Source: Tetracladium setigerum (lineage: Eukaryota; Ascomycota; Leotiomycetes; Helotiales). Taken from it: a stretch of 64,000 nt of DNA. The translations under genes and the position numbers were made by a program. The notes beneath the pieces are model-generated. The model had not been told where the DNA came from and searched no databases. It saw nothing but the letters and a program-made list of their open reading frames with translations. The DNA lies in the NCBI GenBank assembly GCA_031472005.1, contig PZJY01000004.1, positions 2,764,556 to 2,828,555 on the forward strand. Direction: 5' to 3'. Shown one piece after another: positions 48,120 through 60,888 of the stretch. Positions within the stretch are counted from its first letter, which is position 1; each line of letters begins with the position of its first letter.

Positions 48120-50356
48120 TTAAATAGACCTCGCCATATCCAACTTCACGACCTCCCCTTCCAACTCATCACAATCATCCACACTCTCATCCCTCAACGT
48201 CTCCAACCTCGCCCTGGTCATTCTTTCCCACCTCAAATGATCCCTCAAACTATCCGTCAACTCATCAGCCAACATATTCCTCCTCACGGATCTCGGACTC
48301 AACACCGCACACGCGCGAACCGGCGATGAATATCTCTTCTTCCTCACACCGAACCCTTCGCTGGGGATATCGATACTTCCAACTTGTGTGGATGCGCTGG
48401 TCTGGTGGCGGATCATGTCTGAGATGAGGGATTGACGGTATTGGAGGAGTTGGTCTTGTTTGATGTCTTGACGGGGGAAAGGAGGCGGTTCGATGGGACT
48501 GGAGGGTTCGGAGTGTGGGGAGGAGTAGGAGGTGGGTTCTTCCCAGCTGGAGGAGTCGTCTCCTGCTGCCTCTTCTTCTTCTTCCTCTTCCTCTTCCTCT
48601 TCGGGATCGTCTTCTCCTTCTTCTTCGGGATCGCTGATTGTGATGCCATCTTCCCAATTTTCGTCGGATTCAAAGGCTGTTTCTGTACGTGGGCTATATC
48701 ACGACTTAGGATTGATGGAGCAAAGACTTTTGTGGGTGGGGGGGGGGGGGGGGGGGGGGGGGAACGTACACTGAAATTCCTCTGATTGATGTTCCCGTTG
48801 GTGGATCATATTCTGACCCGTATGAACTATCACAACTACTTAAGAAAGGATCCTTGATTGTTCGCCGAGACTTCGATCGTAAATAACTCTTCATCAAGCG
48901 CTGAGTGGGAGCAGCTGATGCTGCGAGGTCCGGAAGCTCCGTGTATTTGTTCGGCGAGACAACGTACCCGATGAATGAGCAAGCAGGATGTTCGGGAAGA
49001 AGATCCCAGATCATGACTGGGACGGAGAGTGTCATCAATGTTGAAAATCCTTTATAAACACCCTCCACAGTCGCATATTTCACCAAGGCAGGAAAATCCG
49101 CAAGCCATCGTCGACATGAAACGGTGTCCAAACTACCCTGGTCCCCTTCAAGAGCAATGGAAATCAAAACATGTGGGACGAGGTAGTCCCCGTTGGGACG
49201 ACATGCAGCAAGGACATTTTCATATCCATCTTCATCGTCAATCTCCATGGAGTCCACATAAGTCGTAGATCGTTGTTGTCCAAGAAGCGCGTCTTCCCGC
49301 ACCGGCGATTTCTTCGCAGCTCGAGATGTCTTCAGGCAACTAATCTCAATACCCAAAGCCTTAGGATTAGAAGTGTATACCAAATGAACAGGCGTTGAGC
49401 ACCACTCCAACCTTCTCCCGTCTCTTCCACGTTCGGGTCGTTTCTGCTTCAACACGAACAGAACTTCTGTATGTAACATGGCAGCCGAAAACGACGGTTT
49501 GTGAACCCAATCCTCCAATACTTCAATCAGCGTATTGGTAAAGGAATACTGGCCTGGTGGGGGCGCTCTCGTCTCCCATCCACAAGCCGCAATAGCTTCC
49601 ATAACACCAGTCCCGGAACCGGCAGCCGAACTAGCAGCAGCGCAACAATCAAGCAGAACTAAAACATCGGATTTCGCCGTTCCAAACAAAGTCTGAATAG
49701 CAGACCAATCTACAAAAGGCGAGCCAGGACGAGAACTACTCCACCACTGGTTCTGTCTCGAGTGGTTGATGGTGCCATGACCGCCATAGTAAACAACGAA
49801 GAGATTGCCCTCGGCGTCGAACTTTTGGAGGAAGTTACACGTCATACTTGTGAGCTGGATTTGGGAGGCGTTGGCAGGAATGAGCCAAATCTCGGTATTG
49901 AATCCGTAGAGCTTGTCAAAGACATCGTGGAGTCGGTCTAGCTCGTCTTTGACGAGTAATTCGTCCTCTTCCCAGCGGATGAGGCATACATTGACCGTCT
50001 GGTAACGCGAACGTGACGAACGACCTCCACTACATGGGTCGCGATTGGGAAAGGCTTGGTTTGCCGCCTGGAGGTATCAAGTCAATGTGGGTTGCGGTAA
50101 CGAAAAGAGTAAAGTGCACATACATCTTGGAGATTCTCAGCAAAGGACTCGATGTCATTCATGTGGTACGCCGAGCGCGATGTATCATGTGTGTAATTTG
50201 TAGGAGTAGGTGGGGTGAACGGCGAGTTACCAAATCCCCCTTGAATACCTAATTAGCAATCATCTCGTGCCTGAGAGTACTGTGTACGGGCTAACTTGCT
50301 GTGCTATTGCTCGAGGAGGACGAGGATGCAACGGTATAGAAAGAGGGGCTATCCAT
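48120..50356 (-). CDS. Caspase-like (peptidase C14) protein with acidic tail
   Basis: Joined (minus) from 50356-50296, 50239-50124, 50067-48770 and 48693-48120 (682 residues). The caspase fold shows the catalytic histidine in LFVVYYGGHGTIN and the catalytic cysteine in DVLVLLDCCAAASS, separated by about 50 residues as in metacaspases. Before them is LDRLHDVFDKLYGFNTEIWL, and after them FTNTLIEVLEDWV, all typical of a large ascomycete family of caspase-like proteins. The first 60 residues are Ser/Thr/Pro-rich. The last exon is very acidic (runs of Glu) and then basic-helical (VRRNMLADELTDSLRDH). Likely role: regulated proteolysis or cell-death signalling; not shown. Intron 1 ends in AAG, and intron 3 contains a 25-base homopolymer. 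Confidence 0.85.
48738..48762. repeat. Poly-G tract, 25 bases
   Basis: Uninterrupted run of G on the plus strand (C in the transcript), inside intron 3 (48769-48694) of the caspase-like gene, starting 6 bases after its donor. Confidence 0.95.
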
Positions 50357-51002
50357 CTTGCTCAAAGCTCACTGGAATCATGAGAAACAGTCATAGATAG
50401 AAATGAGAAGTGAACACAGAAAACGGCGAAGGCGCAAAAACCACACGGAATGAATGGAAGGGAAGGAGAAATGCAACGGTTCATCCGTATTTGCCTCGAA
50501 CTATCGAAGCCTTGCTAGCTGACGTTGACTAGGATAGGCGCAGTCACGCGATGCAGACCTTTTGGAGGTTCTGTGCCTGTCGTTGGGTGTGGATGACCTC
50601 CTGCAGGAACTGATCGGTGAGAGGTTTGGGAAGAGTTCCGCATCTGTTATGCAGCCTGAATAATGCAGACGCAGCGAGTATATTTCAGCCCGTCAATAAC
50701 AGAGCGCTGTGATAACGAAACTAAAATCTTACACAATTTCAATTATCCTGTCCCATCCATTCATTCATTCATTCAAGACCAATCGTACCACGGGTGAATA
50801 ACAGAACACCGAACATAGAGTACACAGTTGCTTGCGATATACATTAGAATGGAGATACCCAAGAATAGAAAAATCACAACATTGGTTTGGAGAGGAGAAT
50901 GGCACGTGAGCGTAGTAAATAAATATCATGATTACCTGCTTTTTGTTACCGTAAAGAGATCTATCATTTTGACATCCCCTAAGCCCGCAGCCTTAAGCCA
51001 AC
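50357..51002. other. Intergenic
   Basis: Promoter of the caspase-like gene and 3' flank of the MYND gene; a CATT tetranucleotide run lies near 50757-50773. No coding feature. Confidence 0.5.
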
Positions 51003-51824
51003 CTACTCTTCCAAACCCTTGGAACAAATATGCTTGTGATACTTCCAGTCCGCCTTTTGATGATCCCTCCCACAATACCTTTGGAGCTTACAAGTCGCAC
51101 AGAACGTCAATTCGCTTCTTCCTTTAACATTACAAGACGCCACACCACACACAAGAAACATATCCTGCATTTGCCTTGCCATGGTCGCCATGACTGGATC
51201 CGACCCAGGGATCTGATCCACCAACCTCTCTGACGCCAGCTTAATCGTCTTTGTCGGACTATTCTTATACGTCTTCATCCACCTCTTCGCCAATGGCACC
51301 AACTCATTAAGTCTCGGATGCACCTCTGCCATCTCTGCTCTATACAACAGCATTGTCGATATGAATTGCACCAAGCACCCGAAATCATCGTCGAATCTCG
51401 CGGCCTGAAATTGGCCAATGTTGGGACGTTTGACCGCTTTCATGTTTTTCTCAAAGTCGGGATCGAGAAGCTTTTCGACGACACTGTTGAAAAGGGTTGG
51501 GTGCTCGGCCACGCGTTTGCAGACGTCTGGGTTGGAGCAGAGGAAGTTGATGAGACAGAGTGCCGTGGAGAAGTAGTATTGGGTGAGGGTGGGATCGTGG
51601 AGAGTGGGTTCGTCGCTGGTTTGGTAGTCCATGAGGGCGGTGAGGTATTGGGAGGATATTTGGGCCATTGCATGGTATTGACGGATTTGTGGTTGGTATT
51701 GGAGTGCGCCGACTTGGTTTCCGAGGGGGACGTTAATAGGTGGAGGGGGGAGATCAGGGTATTTGAGAGCTGCAATTCCGAGAGTTTTCAAGGTCATCCC
51801 GTTTGGGAATTCTGGGGGAGCCAT
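51003..51824 (-). CDS. MYND zinc-finger protein
   Basis: 273 residues in one exon from ATG 51824. The C-terminal 40 residues form a MYND finger: CNVKGRSELTFCATC, then YCGRDHQKADWKYHKHIC, with the expected Cys and His ligands. The N-terminal 220 residues are helical with no named domain (TQYYFSTALCLINFLCSNPD, FGCLVQFISTMLLYRAEMAE). MYND fingers bind proline-rich peptides and act in transcription or protein assembly. The layout, unknown helical body plus terminal MYND, is frequent in fungal proteins of unknown role. No intron is required. Confidence 0.88.
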   Translation of the reverse strand: MAPPEFPNGMTLKTLGIAALKYPDLPPPPINVPLGNQVGALQYQPQIRQYHAMAQISSQYLTALMDYQTSDEPTLHDPTLTQYYFSTALCLINFLCSNPDVCKRVAEHPTLFNSVVEKLLDPDFEKNMKAVKRPNIGQFQAARFDDDFGCLVQFISTMLLYRAEMAEVHPRLNELVPLAKRWMKTYKNSPTKTIKLASERLVDQIPGSDPVMATMARQMQDMFLVCGVASCNVKGRSELTFCATCKLQRYCGRDHQKADWKYHKHICSKGLEE

Positions 51825-52761
51825 CTTGCTGGTTGTCGGCCTTGGTTTCGTGTTTTGTGGTGGTGAGGATTGTAATTGAAGGTGACGTTCACACTTGACG
51901 GTGTGGACTCGATAAGGATTTAAATTTAGAGCCCACCAAGCTAGTGTGGAATATGGTTCCTGAAATGAGGGGTCACAGGTGTGATCTAGAGGATATCAAT
52001 AAATGGACTTTGAAAGATGAAGATATCTTGAGGAAATCATTTCAAAATTCGAATTATCACTCACATAGCTATGAAATTATAGCAATGTCCTGTTTCACTT
52101 TTCTCCGGCAATGAAAGGCAGTTGTGGGGATGGAGGTACAGTACAGCATATCCATCTCCAGGAAGGTGCATTCAGCCATTTTACTCAAACCACAAAGAAA
52201 ATGAAGAAACAATTCACAAGTCAGTGTATCTGACGAGATCGGAAGCTATTATCAGTTTCAAATCTGAAGGATAATAATCTGGGGAGTAAAATTGTGAGGA
52301 CTAAGACATGGAGGTTAGACCGCATCCATGACGTGCGGAGTCTCCATCGGCTAAACAGTGAACATTTAGCCGAATCTAATCTAATCTCTCTTAGCCGTGC
52401 TCTCAACATTTTCACAAGCACAGATGGTTCGGCCGGTATATACTGAATGTATTGTTGTTTCTTTATTTCTTGGTCAATTATGAAACTCATAAATCAAAAA
52501 ATACAATATCCGGCATCGGCCTTATCATTGTGTTGTATCCTTTCAAACGTGCCCTCTCCCGAGGATCTTGGGGCAGGATCTCCACCCCAACATTCTCCTT
52601 CCATCCACCGCATCACAAGCCGGCCTTAGCCGAGGCAGCTTTCAGGTCCAAAAAGACAAGACACCTGCAGCTGCTATTGAACAGCAACCACTCCCTTTTT
52701 TCTACTTTCTCCATATTGTCCAGCTCTCTCCTCTCTCCCCTCCTCCCAATTGAAGTTCATC
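51825..52761. other. Intergenic, divergent promoter region
   Basis: Separates the MYND gene (minus) and the prpD gene (plus). No coding feature; a TATATA element lies near 52437. Confidence 0.5.
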
Positions 52762-54531
52762 ATGTCTTCTCTCCATCGCGGTGTACGAACAGCATCAAGA
52801 AACATTCGTCTGCCCGCCCTCCAATCGCAAGCAGCTTTGCGTGCCCCTCTCCTCCGAGCAACAAGAGCAAAATTCGCTGCCACAACCAGAACTCCTTCCT
52901 ACAAACAATTCTCCACCATGACTTCCCTACAATCTGGAGCTCCCACGCCACCGCAGGCCCGAGAATACGATCCTGAGATCAAAGATATTGCGAGCTATGT
53001 TCACAATACCCCAATTGACTCGGATTTGGCGGTAAGCTACTCTACTCCCCACTATCGGTGAAGGTGAGGGACCCCGCTGACATTGATACAGTTCGACACA
53101 GCTCGATTCGTTTTCCTCGATACACTAGGATGTGGCCTTGAGGGTCTACGTTTTAAGGAGTGCACAAAGCTGTTGGGCCCAATTGTGGATGGAACCGTGG
53201 TTCCAAATGGCACCAAGGTCCCTGGTACCCCCTTCCAGCTTGATCCGGTCAATGGAGCTTTCAACATCGGTGCCATGATCAGATGGCTCGATTACAATGA
53301 CTGCTGGTTGGCCGCTGAGTGGGGTCACCCATCTGATAACTTGGGTGCTATTTTGGCCGTCGCAGACTGGATCTCGCGAACCAACCGTGCAGGAGGCAAC
53401 CTTGGAAATGGAAAGGTCGTGACTGTGAAGGAGGTCCTGGAGGCCATGATCAAGGCACACGAGATTCAAGGATGTCTGGCACTCCTGAACTCTTACAACA
53501 AGGTCGGTTTGGATCACGTTGTGCTTGTTAAGGTTGCCTCCGCTGCTGTTGTCTCGAAATTGCTTGGTCTCTCCGAGAAGCAAACTGCCGATGCCGTTTC
53601 CCAAGCTTGGGTTGATGGCCAGAGTCTGAGAACTTACAGACACTCTCCCAACACCATGTCCCGAAAGTCATGGGCTGCCGGTGATGCTTGCCAGCGTGCT
53701 GTCAACCTCGTCCTGAAGGTCATGAAGGGCGAGCCTGGTGTCCCAACCGTCCTGTCCGCTCCAGTGTGGGGTTTCTACGATGTTCTCTTCAAGGGTAACA
53801 AATTCGAATTCCAACGCCCATACGGAAGCTACGTTATGGAGAACGTTTTGTTCAAGGTTTCCTACCCAGGTAAGTTCCACCTTTCCCATTTATGAAGTTA
53901 CCCTAACATTTTCCCAGCCGAATTCCACTCCCAAACCGCCATCGAAGCCGCAAAAGCCATCTACTTCAAGCTCAAGGAACAAGGCAAGTCCGCAGCCGAC
54001 ATCAAAGAAATCACTTGCCGCACTCACGAAGCCTGCGTTCGCATCATCGACAAACAATTCAAGCCCATGGACAACTTCGCCGATCGCGATCACTGCATCC
54101 AATACATGGCCTCCGTCATGCTCGTCTACGGCCGCCTCGAAGCAACCGACTACACCGACGGCGGCGAAGCCGCCACCTCCCCACTCGTTGAATCCCTCCG
54201 CCAAAAGATCAAGTGTGTCGAGGATCCTCAATTCACCGAGGATTACCACAACGAGAACCTCCGCACCATTCCTAACGCACTCACCGTTGAGCTCAACGAT
54301 GGAACTATCTGGGAGGAGATTGTCGTTCATGCACCACTCGGTCACAGACTTAGAAGAGAGGAGGCTAAGCCGGAGATTCTGGCTAAGTACAAGAGACATC
54401 TTGGACCGCATTTCAGTGAGCAGAAGGTGCAAGAGTTGGTGGATCTCGGAAATGATGCCAAGAAGTTGGAGGCTATGGCTATTGATGAGTATGTTGATTT
54501 GTATGCGGTTAAGGATAGCAAGTTTGTTTGA
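52762..54531 (+). CDS. prpD: 2-methylcitrate dehydratase (MmgE/PrpD family), mitochondrial
   Basis: Joined from 52762-53031, 53092-53869 and 53918-54531 (553 residues). The enzyme dehydrates 2-methylcitrate to 2-methyl-cis-aconitate in the methylcitrate cycle, which clears propionyl-CoA. The N-terminus is basic, Ser/Arg-rich and lacks acidic residues for about 60 positions, as in a mitochondrial targeting peptide. The PrpD fold follows: ARFVFLDTLGCGLEGLRF, LDYNDCWLAAEWGHPSDN, HEIQGCLALLNSYNKVG and RPYGSYVMENVLFKVSYP, then HSQTAIEAAKAIY at the start of exon 3. Yeast Pdh1 is the closest well-known relative. The other methylcitrate-cycle genes are not in this window. Confidence 0.95.
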
Positions 54532-55092
54532 ACAAAAAGTTATTCTAGTGTTCCATTGTTAGCGAGGGTTTTCAAGGAGGAGGAAGAAGGAGGATGAAAG
54601 AAAAGCAGGCACTGAATATGTAGTGACTAGGTGAACGGTAGATGATTATTAGAAATGGAGTATATTTCAAACTTTGAATAAGTATTCCACAGAACGACGT
54701 CATACTCTTGTAGGTATCATCGCTAGAAAAAGCTTTTATGAAGCAGAAGATATGATATATGATGTTAATAAGACCTCAACTCTATATACTCTATATTTGG
54801 TAACCTGCGGACAGATGAAATATGCAGACTAAAGACCATGTGAATCCAAATTTTTTCGAGTAACCTAACCTGGACAATATTTGCCCCATGCGTACGAAAA
54901 CCATCTGTAATGCCGTGAAAACTCTGGCCAAAAATGCAATACTCCGACCCAATAATTCAAAGGAACGCCTGTCTGTAAATGTCAGTTGTTGGTATCCCAA
55001 TATGCCTATCATTCCAAACGCCAGTATCCAATCCCATTCAATCCCAAAAATCACATCATATCCAATCCTCTCACACCCCCTTCTCGATCCAT
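54532..55092. other. Intergenic between convergent genes
   Basis: 3' flanks of prpD and the EAF gene. No coding feature. Confidence 0.5.
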
Positions 55093-56102
55093 CTATTCCT
55101 CCTCACTCTCCTCATCACTCTCACCCCCATTCGCACTCTCCAATGCCCTCTCCAACTCCGCCTCCAGATCCATCTCCAACAAATCCTCGGGACTCTGACC
55201 ACCCGCGGCAGCATTATTCCCCCCCGCCGGACTAGGCAACTGCAATAAATCTACATCCATATTCCCCTCCTCCTCAAAATCACCATCCGCATCCTCATCT
55301 TCATCCTCCTCACTGGCCTCACTGACATTCTCCTGAAAAATGGGCGTCGTGGCAAAGTGGTTGTACGTGGATGGTGCGTGTCCGTCCGGATATTCAATCG
55401 TGAGGCCGAGGTCGTCGTCGGAATCTTCGTCTGAGTCTTCTTCGTCTGGGGTGGGTTCCCTGGCTGCCTTCTTCTTCGTGGGCTTCTCGGCTTTCTGCTG
55501 TGCTCTTTTCGCTGCTGCCGTCTGTTTCGGTGCCGCGGCGCTCTTGGTCTTGGGCGCTGCGGCGGGCTTCGATACCACAGGTGCCTTTGCGGCTTTCTTG
55601 ACTACCGCCGCTGGTGCAGGAGGAGCAGGAGCGGGATTCGCTTTCGGCTGCGGATCGACTCGTCCGTATTCCGATCGTAGGCTGTCGGCGTCCTGGTCCC
55701 ATGGCGTGGAGACGAGATTCATGTCGAATGTGGAGTCAACCCTGTGTAACACGAAATGCTTGTGGATTTTATCGAAGATGAGGACGTATTGTCCATCGCC
55801 TGCGGTGCGGGAGCCAGCATATTGGTAGCGCCCGCTGGAGTCTTTGAAGGAGAGGTCGAAGCTGTTGGGGGAGGAGGAGGGGGTGAGGTGGATTTTGCCG
55901 GCGGGAGAGGAACTGAGGGTGGGATCGGGTTTGTGGTTGTCTGGGGAGTTTGATTGTTAAAGGGTCTGGTTTGGAATGAGGAGGAAAGGGAGGATTGGGC
56001 AGTCTCACATCTTATTGCGGTGATGGAGTCTTTGGATGCGGTCTTCCCTAGTAGGGCGTCGCTGAGGATGACGGGATATTTGCCTGTCTTGCTGAAATCC
56101 AT
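55093..56102 (-). CDS. RNA polymerase II elongation factor EAF homologue
   Basis: Joined (minus) from 56102-56009 and 55940-55093 (313 residues). The N-terminal domain matches the ELL-associated factor family: YPVILSDALLGK, the join ITAIRYNHKPDP, then FDLSFKDSSGRYQYAG and FDKIHKHFVLHRVDSTFDMN. EAF proteins bind ELL and stimulate transcription elongation in the nucleus. The middle is Lys/Ala/Pro-rich. The last 120 residues are Asp/Glu/Ser-rich (DEEDSDEDSDDDLGL), as in the acidic activation region of animal EAFs. The short first exon depends on a donor at 56008 that makes the RY-N junction; the frame is otherwise open. Confidence 0.9.
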
Positions 56103-57392
56103 TGTGACGGGCGGATGCCACCGGCGGCTGGGAGGGTGATGTTGTTTTGTGGTATATTTGCAAGAATGTTGGAGACCTGGGGTTAATTGACAAAAATAAA
56201 GAAAGACAAAGGTTATGTTGGGGACGGGAGGTCGAGATCTAGATGTGAGGCTAGCTCTTAGGTGCAGGAAGTTTGTCAGCCCGGCTTGGGTTCAGCTGGC
56301 ACATGGAGTGGTGGTGGGAAAGTATAATGATAATAACTCTGTAGAAAAATGAATAAATTATAATTATTTGGGTGATTGTAAAGAAGAGGAATGTTTGCCA
56401 CAAAGAGAGAGAGAAAGAGAGACAATTCAAGATTCAGGAGGTTTGATACGTTTGATCTCGGTGGATGCCAATCCAGCAGTCCAGTCACGACTTAATCCAG
56501 CCGCTGGACCCTGGAGGTGGATTTTGCGGGGTCGGGTGTCGGTTGCTTCATCCGATGCCTTCCAAGGTTCCTCTCTAAGCGAGATTTACTAGCTCATCTG
56601 TTGGGGTTAGAGTGAGCTGTTGGTAATGACATTTGAACAGCTGGATTGAATTCATGCACAGTTTAGGGATCTGATAGTTTCTTTTATTTTTGAAGATTCT
56701 TTTGGATTCCAAGCTAGCAATACTTCCGTTGCTTCAAGCTTTATGTCCATTTTGTTGTCACGTCGTCCCTTTTCGCTTCTCATGAACAAGCCCCTACAAT
56801 CCTGAAAATAATCTCAACACTTAATTCAGGGATAGCCTTTCCTATTTTTGATAATCCTTTATAATTCAAATCCAGAGATTATCCTGGCTACATGGAGCAT
56901 TGTGCTCTATTCATCGCTTCTCTGTCTCGTGAACAAGCCAACAAAGTCCTGAAGAGAATGCCAACACTTGACAAAATCAAGTTAACAGAGAAAGATTGTG
57001 CTGAAACAGATAATTGTTTATAAAGAATCAATGCTGAAGAAGGCAGAACTTTCTCGAGAGAATCCAAGGAGTACCCGAAGAAATCCGTCATTAATGTTAA
57101 AGACCCGCCCTTGTCGGTTCCCCTCCTCACCTTTCATCGACGCGCTACGCGACCTCAAAATATTTTGTAAACAACAACTGACCGCATCTCCTCTTGCTTC
57201 TGCACCACACTGTACATCAACTTGCTTCACGACTGTAATAGCTTGTTCTGTTCTTGCAACGTTCACCAGACCGGTCAGTGTTGTGATTCGGCTTTCGCTC
57301 ATCTGCTTGGGTCTCGCATTCCCTGCAGGCTCGACCTGCTTTTGCATCCATAGATCGATTCATCATAGATCGCTACTTCGAGGTCGAAGAAG
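56103..57392. other. Intergenic, divergent promoter region
   Basis: Between the EAF gene (minus) and the next plus-strand gene. Several short frames but nothing supported; a GA-rich tract lies near 56403-56422. Confidence 0.5.
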
Positions 57393-60162
57393 ATGGCCAC
57401 TCCATCCCGAGATGGGGTAGCTCCCGGAAAGTTCAACATGATCGAGGCATGGGAACAACGAAATATGGAGTAAGTACTAATTCATCCCCCTCCTTCCTCT
57501 CTCCTTCCCAATTCATACATTTGTGCTAATCTCACTTTCTAGCTACACCATCCTCCTCAACGATCCATCACACAAACACACCCTGAAGCTAGTGACAGCC
57601 TACGCCCTCCTGAAGCCCGATCTTATGCCCCCCTCCATCTCACTTATAGAGAAGGTCGCCGCGCTCTTGCTGCTCAAGAAGAATCTTGCATGCAAGCCTT
57701 TTGAGCTCCATGAGTGGTCGTATGGTGGCGGCTTGCCTCCTGCAGCACTCTCTACACCCCCATTAGCAAAGAAGAAGGATGATTATTCGCCAACGAAGCC
57801 TTCGGGATTGAGTGTTGAGGCGACCGCAGAGGATTTATTTGGGGACACAGATGATGCCGTCAGTAACGATGATGATTCAGGCGACAGAATGGACAGTGAT
57901 ATTTCTACACAGAATGCACCTCTGACGGTTAGGAGTTGTTCTTCTTCGAGCCAGGAGGATGAGGCCTTGTCGTCCGGTGTTCCATCTACGCGCTCACTGG
58001 GTTTGAAACCTCAACTACCAGAATCTTCTGAGAAGATCAGATCCGCTCAGTATATAACTCCAACAAAAGGAAGCGGTGGTCTGGTGAACACGACTGGGTC
58101 AGCTTTTGCTTCCACTCAAAGAACACAAACAGGGGTTTACGGGGATGATATCACACCAGATAAAGCCAGTCTTGAGTTTCAATCACGCGTGTTGTCAGAG
58201 ATCACAGATCAACACACTGATCCGGCTCAGCTCATAATACAGCAGAAAACGTCAGAAGATCACCTCTTCATCAATAGAAAAGGAAGAAATGTTATACCGA
58301 GCGGGCCTCAACTCACACAAAAGGTCGTCAGCAAAGAAACTCCCCCACATCTAATTCCTATCCAACAGGGGAATTTGGGGAAATCCTCCTCCCACAGGAG
58401 AAACAAATCCACTCTTGGAAAACACGAGCGAGATCCCTCTGCCTATGTTGATGCAGACGAAACACCTACCAAAGCTCCTCGGGGCTCTTCCGGTACGAAG
58501 AAAAAGACCACGAAGGTTCCGAGTCCGCCAATGAAGACTGCAGAGGAGTTGAAGGCCAAGAGGATTGAGAACAGTAAACGTTATACCATGGGTTATCAAG
58601 GCAACATGAATCTGAAAGAGGCACGATCAGTGGCTGAGCGATATCCAAGACCAATAGCGACTTCAGCTTCCAAGAAGAAAATCGACGCGAAGGATACTCT
58701 TATTGCAAAGGAGACTAATGGAAAGGCCGCTGATACTCCGAGCAAATTCTCGTTGGGTCTCGCCGGAAAGACTGATTTGAAGACTCCTGACCCATTTCGC
58801 ATGGCTGCTCTGTCGAATTCCACAAAGAAGTCTATGGGTCAAACTTCTCCAACTAGAGGACATCCAGGTAGCAAAAGCCGAGTACCTACACCAACCCCCT
58901 TTGGCAGTTCAAGCCGACCATCTTCAATTTTGGGCTCGTCCCCTAATTTTACCAACCGGGCTTCGAGACCTTCATCTTCTGCGGGTACAGCCACAGGCAT
59001 CTCTCAGAAAGCAAATATTTCCAGACCCAATGCTGTTGTTCCTGAGTCTCCTGCCTCCTCTGCTTCCGCTAAGATTACAACAAGCAGAACTGGTCAAAAG
59101 GCGAAAGCACCAAAGCAATTCTCCGCAAATCCTCCCCGCAGTATGACCCCAGGTAGCATGTTGCAAAAAGCCGACGCAAGGGCATCAAGGCAATCACCAA
59201 CCATGCCAATTAGTAGTCCATCTCAAGCCTCATCATTCCGTGGAATGACCGCCTCTTCTGTCAAGGCTCCCCCTCCATCTCATCAAGGTTGGAGCTCCTC
59301 TGGCCCGCAAATTGATCTACCAGACCCTTTCACCACTTCTCCAAAGAAGTCTGGCCTTTCATTTTCCATGCCAAGAAAGATTTCTCCTACAAGCAAGGGT
59401 AATGGAAAGAGTGGCTCCCAAGCAAATCCTCTTAATCGAGCTTTGGCACCAGTTTCTTCTAGTTCAGCCGGCAAGACTGGAGGCACAGGTGAATCAGCCT
59501 CTAAACCCTCATCAACCACTTCTGCTATCAAAAGCTGTCAAAGCGGCCCACTGGATCGTCAAGGCGGTTCAAATCTTACAAACTCATCGGTTAAGTCTCA
59601 GGCGCCGGGTAACAACAAGCCAACAGATTCCCAGCGATCTAGCACACCTGTTAGCAAAGGCTTTCAAACAACAGCATCCGGTCCCAATGCATCGACACGC
59701 ACAAACAACCCTACCCAATCGGCCAATCGACCAACAGGTCCTGCAAACACGCTACCACGTGGACTTTTCTTCATCTCTCTTCCTGCAAATACCCCGGTCG
59801 GTCCACGCGTCGATCGAAATACAAACCAGAACTACAATAATCGAAACTACTATGGCTCAAATCAACGACATCATCGACCATACAGTAGACCCCATTCCCG
59901 CTCATCCTCTTACTCCAGCTATGGTGGTAATCTCGGTTCTAGTGCTCGCCATATGCACAGTGGATCTGGAAATCAAAGAGAGGAAGGAGGCGTTTCACCT
60001 TCGTTGGGTGGTAAGCGTAAGTATTATGGTGTGAAGAATGGAAACAGTGGTGCTGGTAAGCAAGGTGAGCGAGGTGAGGATAAAGATAAGAGTGGCAATG
60101 GTGGTAATGGTGAGTGGAGAGTAGATATTAGGGACGAGGGGAGAGAGCAGGGTGTGGAATAG
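57393..60162 (+). CDS. Unknown protein, short conserved N-terminus and long disordered body
   Basis: Joined from 57393-57469 and 57543-60162 (898 residues). The first 90 residues look folded and possibly conserved: MIEAWEQRNMDYTILLND, HTLKLVTAYALLKPDLMPPS, and VAALLLLKKNLACKPFELHE. From there on it is Ser/Pro/Lys-rich, with many SP/TP sites, and ends with Asn/Tyr/Arg/Gly-rich sequence (NQNYNNRNYYGSNQRHH) like an RNA-binding or phase-separating tail. No catalytic domain is seen. A nuclear or cytoskeletal scaffold role would suit the composition, but this is a guess. Confidence 0.7.
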
Positions 60163-60888
60163 TGAGAGAGGAGTGGAGAGAGGTTTTGAGAAATATACGG
60201 TAATTACGACACAAGCACGGCGAAAAAAAACATAAACCGGGGAGGAGAAAACAAAAGGGCGGCATTTGACGACAAGACAGAAGATATATGAGGTACGATC
60301 CGATACGAGGGCAACGACAAAACGAAAAACCGGAGATGAGAGGAGAGGGAAAAGAAAGTTGTGACTTTTTTTATGACAATTTCGACAAATGTGGGTAATT
60401 TTGCCTGGAGAGAGAAATCTGGACGAATTGTGTATAGAATATGAGATCAATGGTATGGAGAGAGAAAAACAATACGTGGGGATCTGGTACGTATGGTACA
60501 ATGAGCAACTGGTATTGAGTATGGATATATTTTTATGGAGATGGATGATTATTGAAAGTCTGTTGGTAGTTTTTTTTTCATGGCGTTGGTGGTGGTGGTG
60601 GGGATGATTATGATGACATGATTACATGAAGTTATGAAGGAATGATCGTGGCGTTGGCGGGAACGACTTTGATTTCGGATCTGTAATTACTCGGGATTCT
60701 AGCGATAAGACGAATAAATAAGTAGCATTAGTAAAAGTCGTGGGTTTTTTTCCGGAGTCATTTCGAATAAAACTGTTGCGCTGGTCTACAGAACAGAACG
60801 GCTACTCCGCTGGTGTGTGCAAGACAATGACCACCATTCCCTCCTTAAGCAGTTAGACAAGACAGGCGTCACACAGAGACAGAACAGA
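60163..60888. other. Intergenic between convergent genes
   Basis: A/G-rich 3' flank of the gene ending at 60162. No coding feature. Confidence 0.5.
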
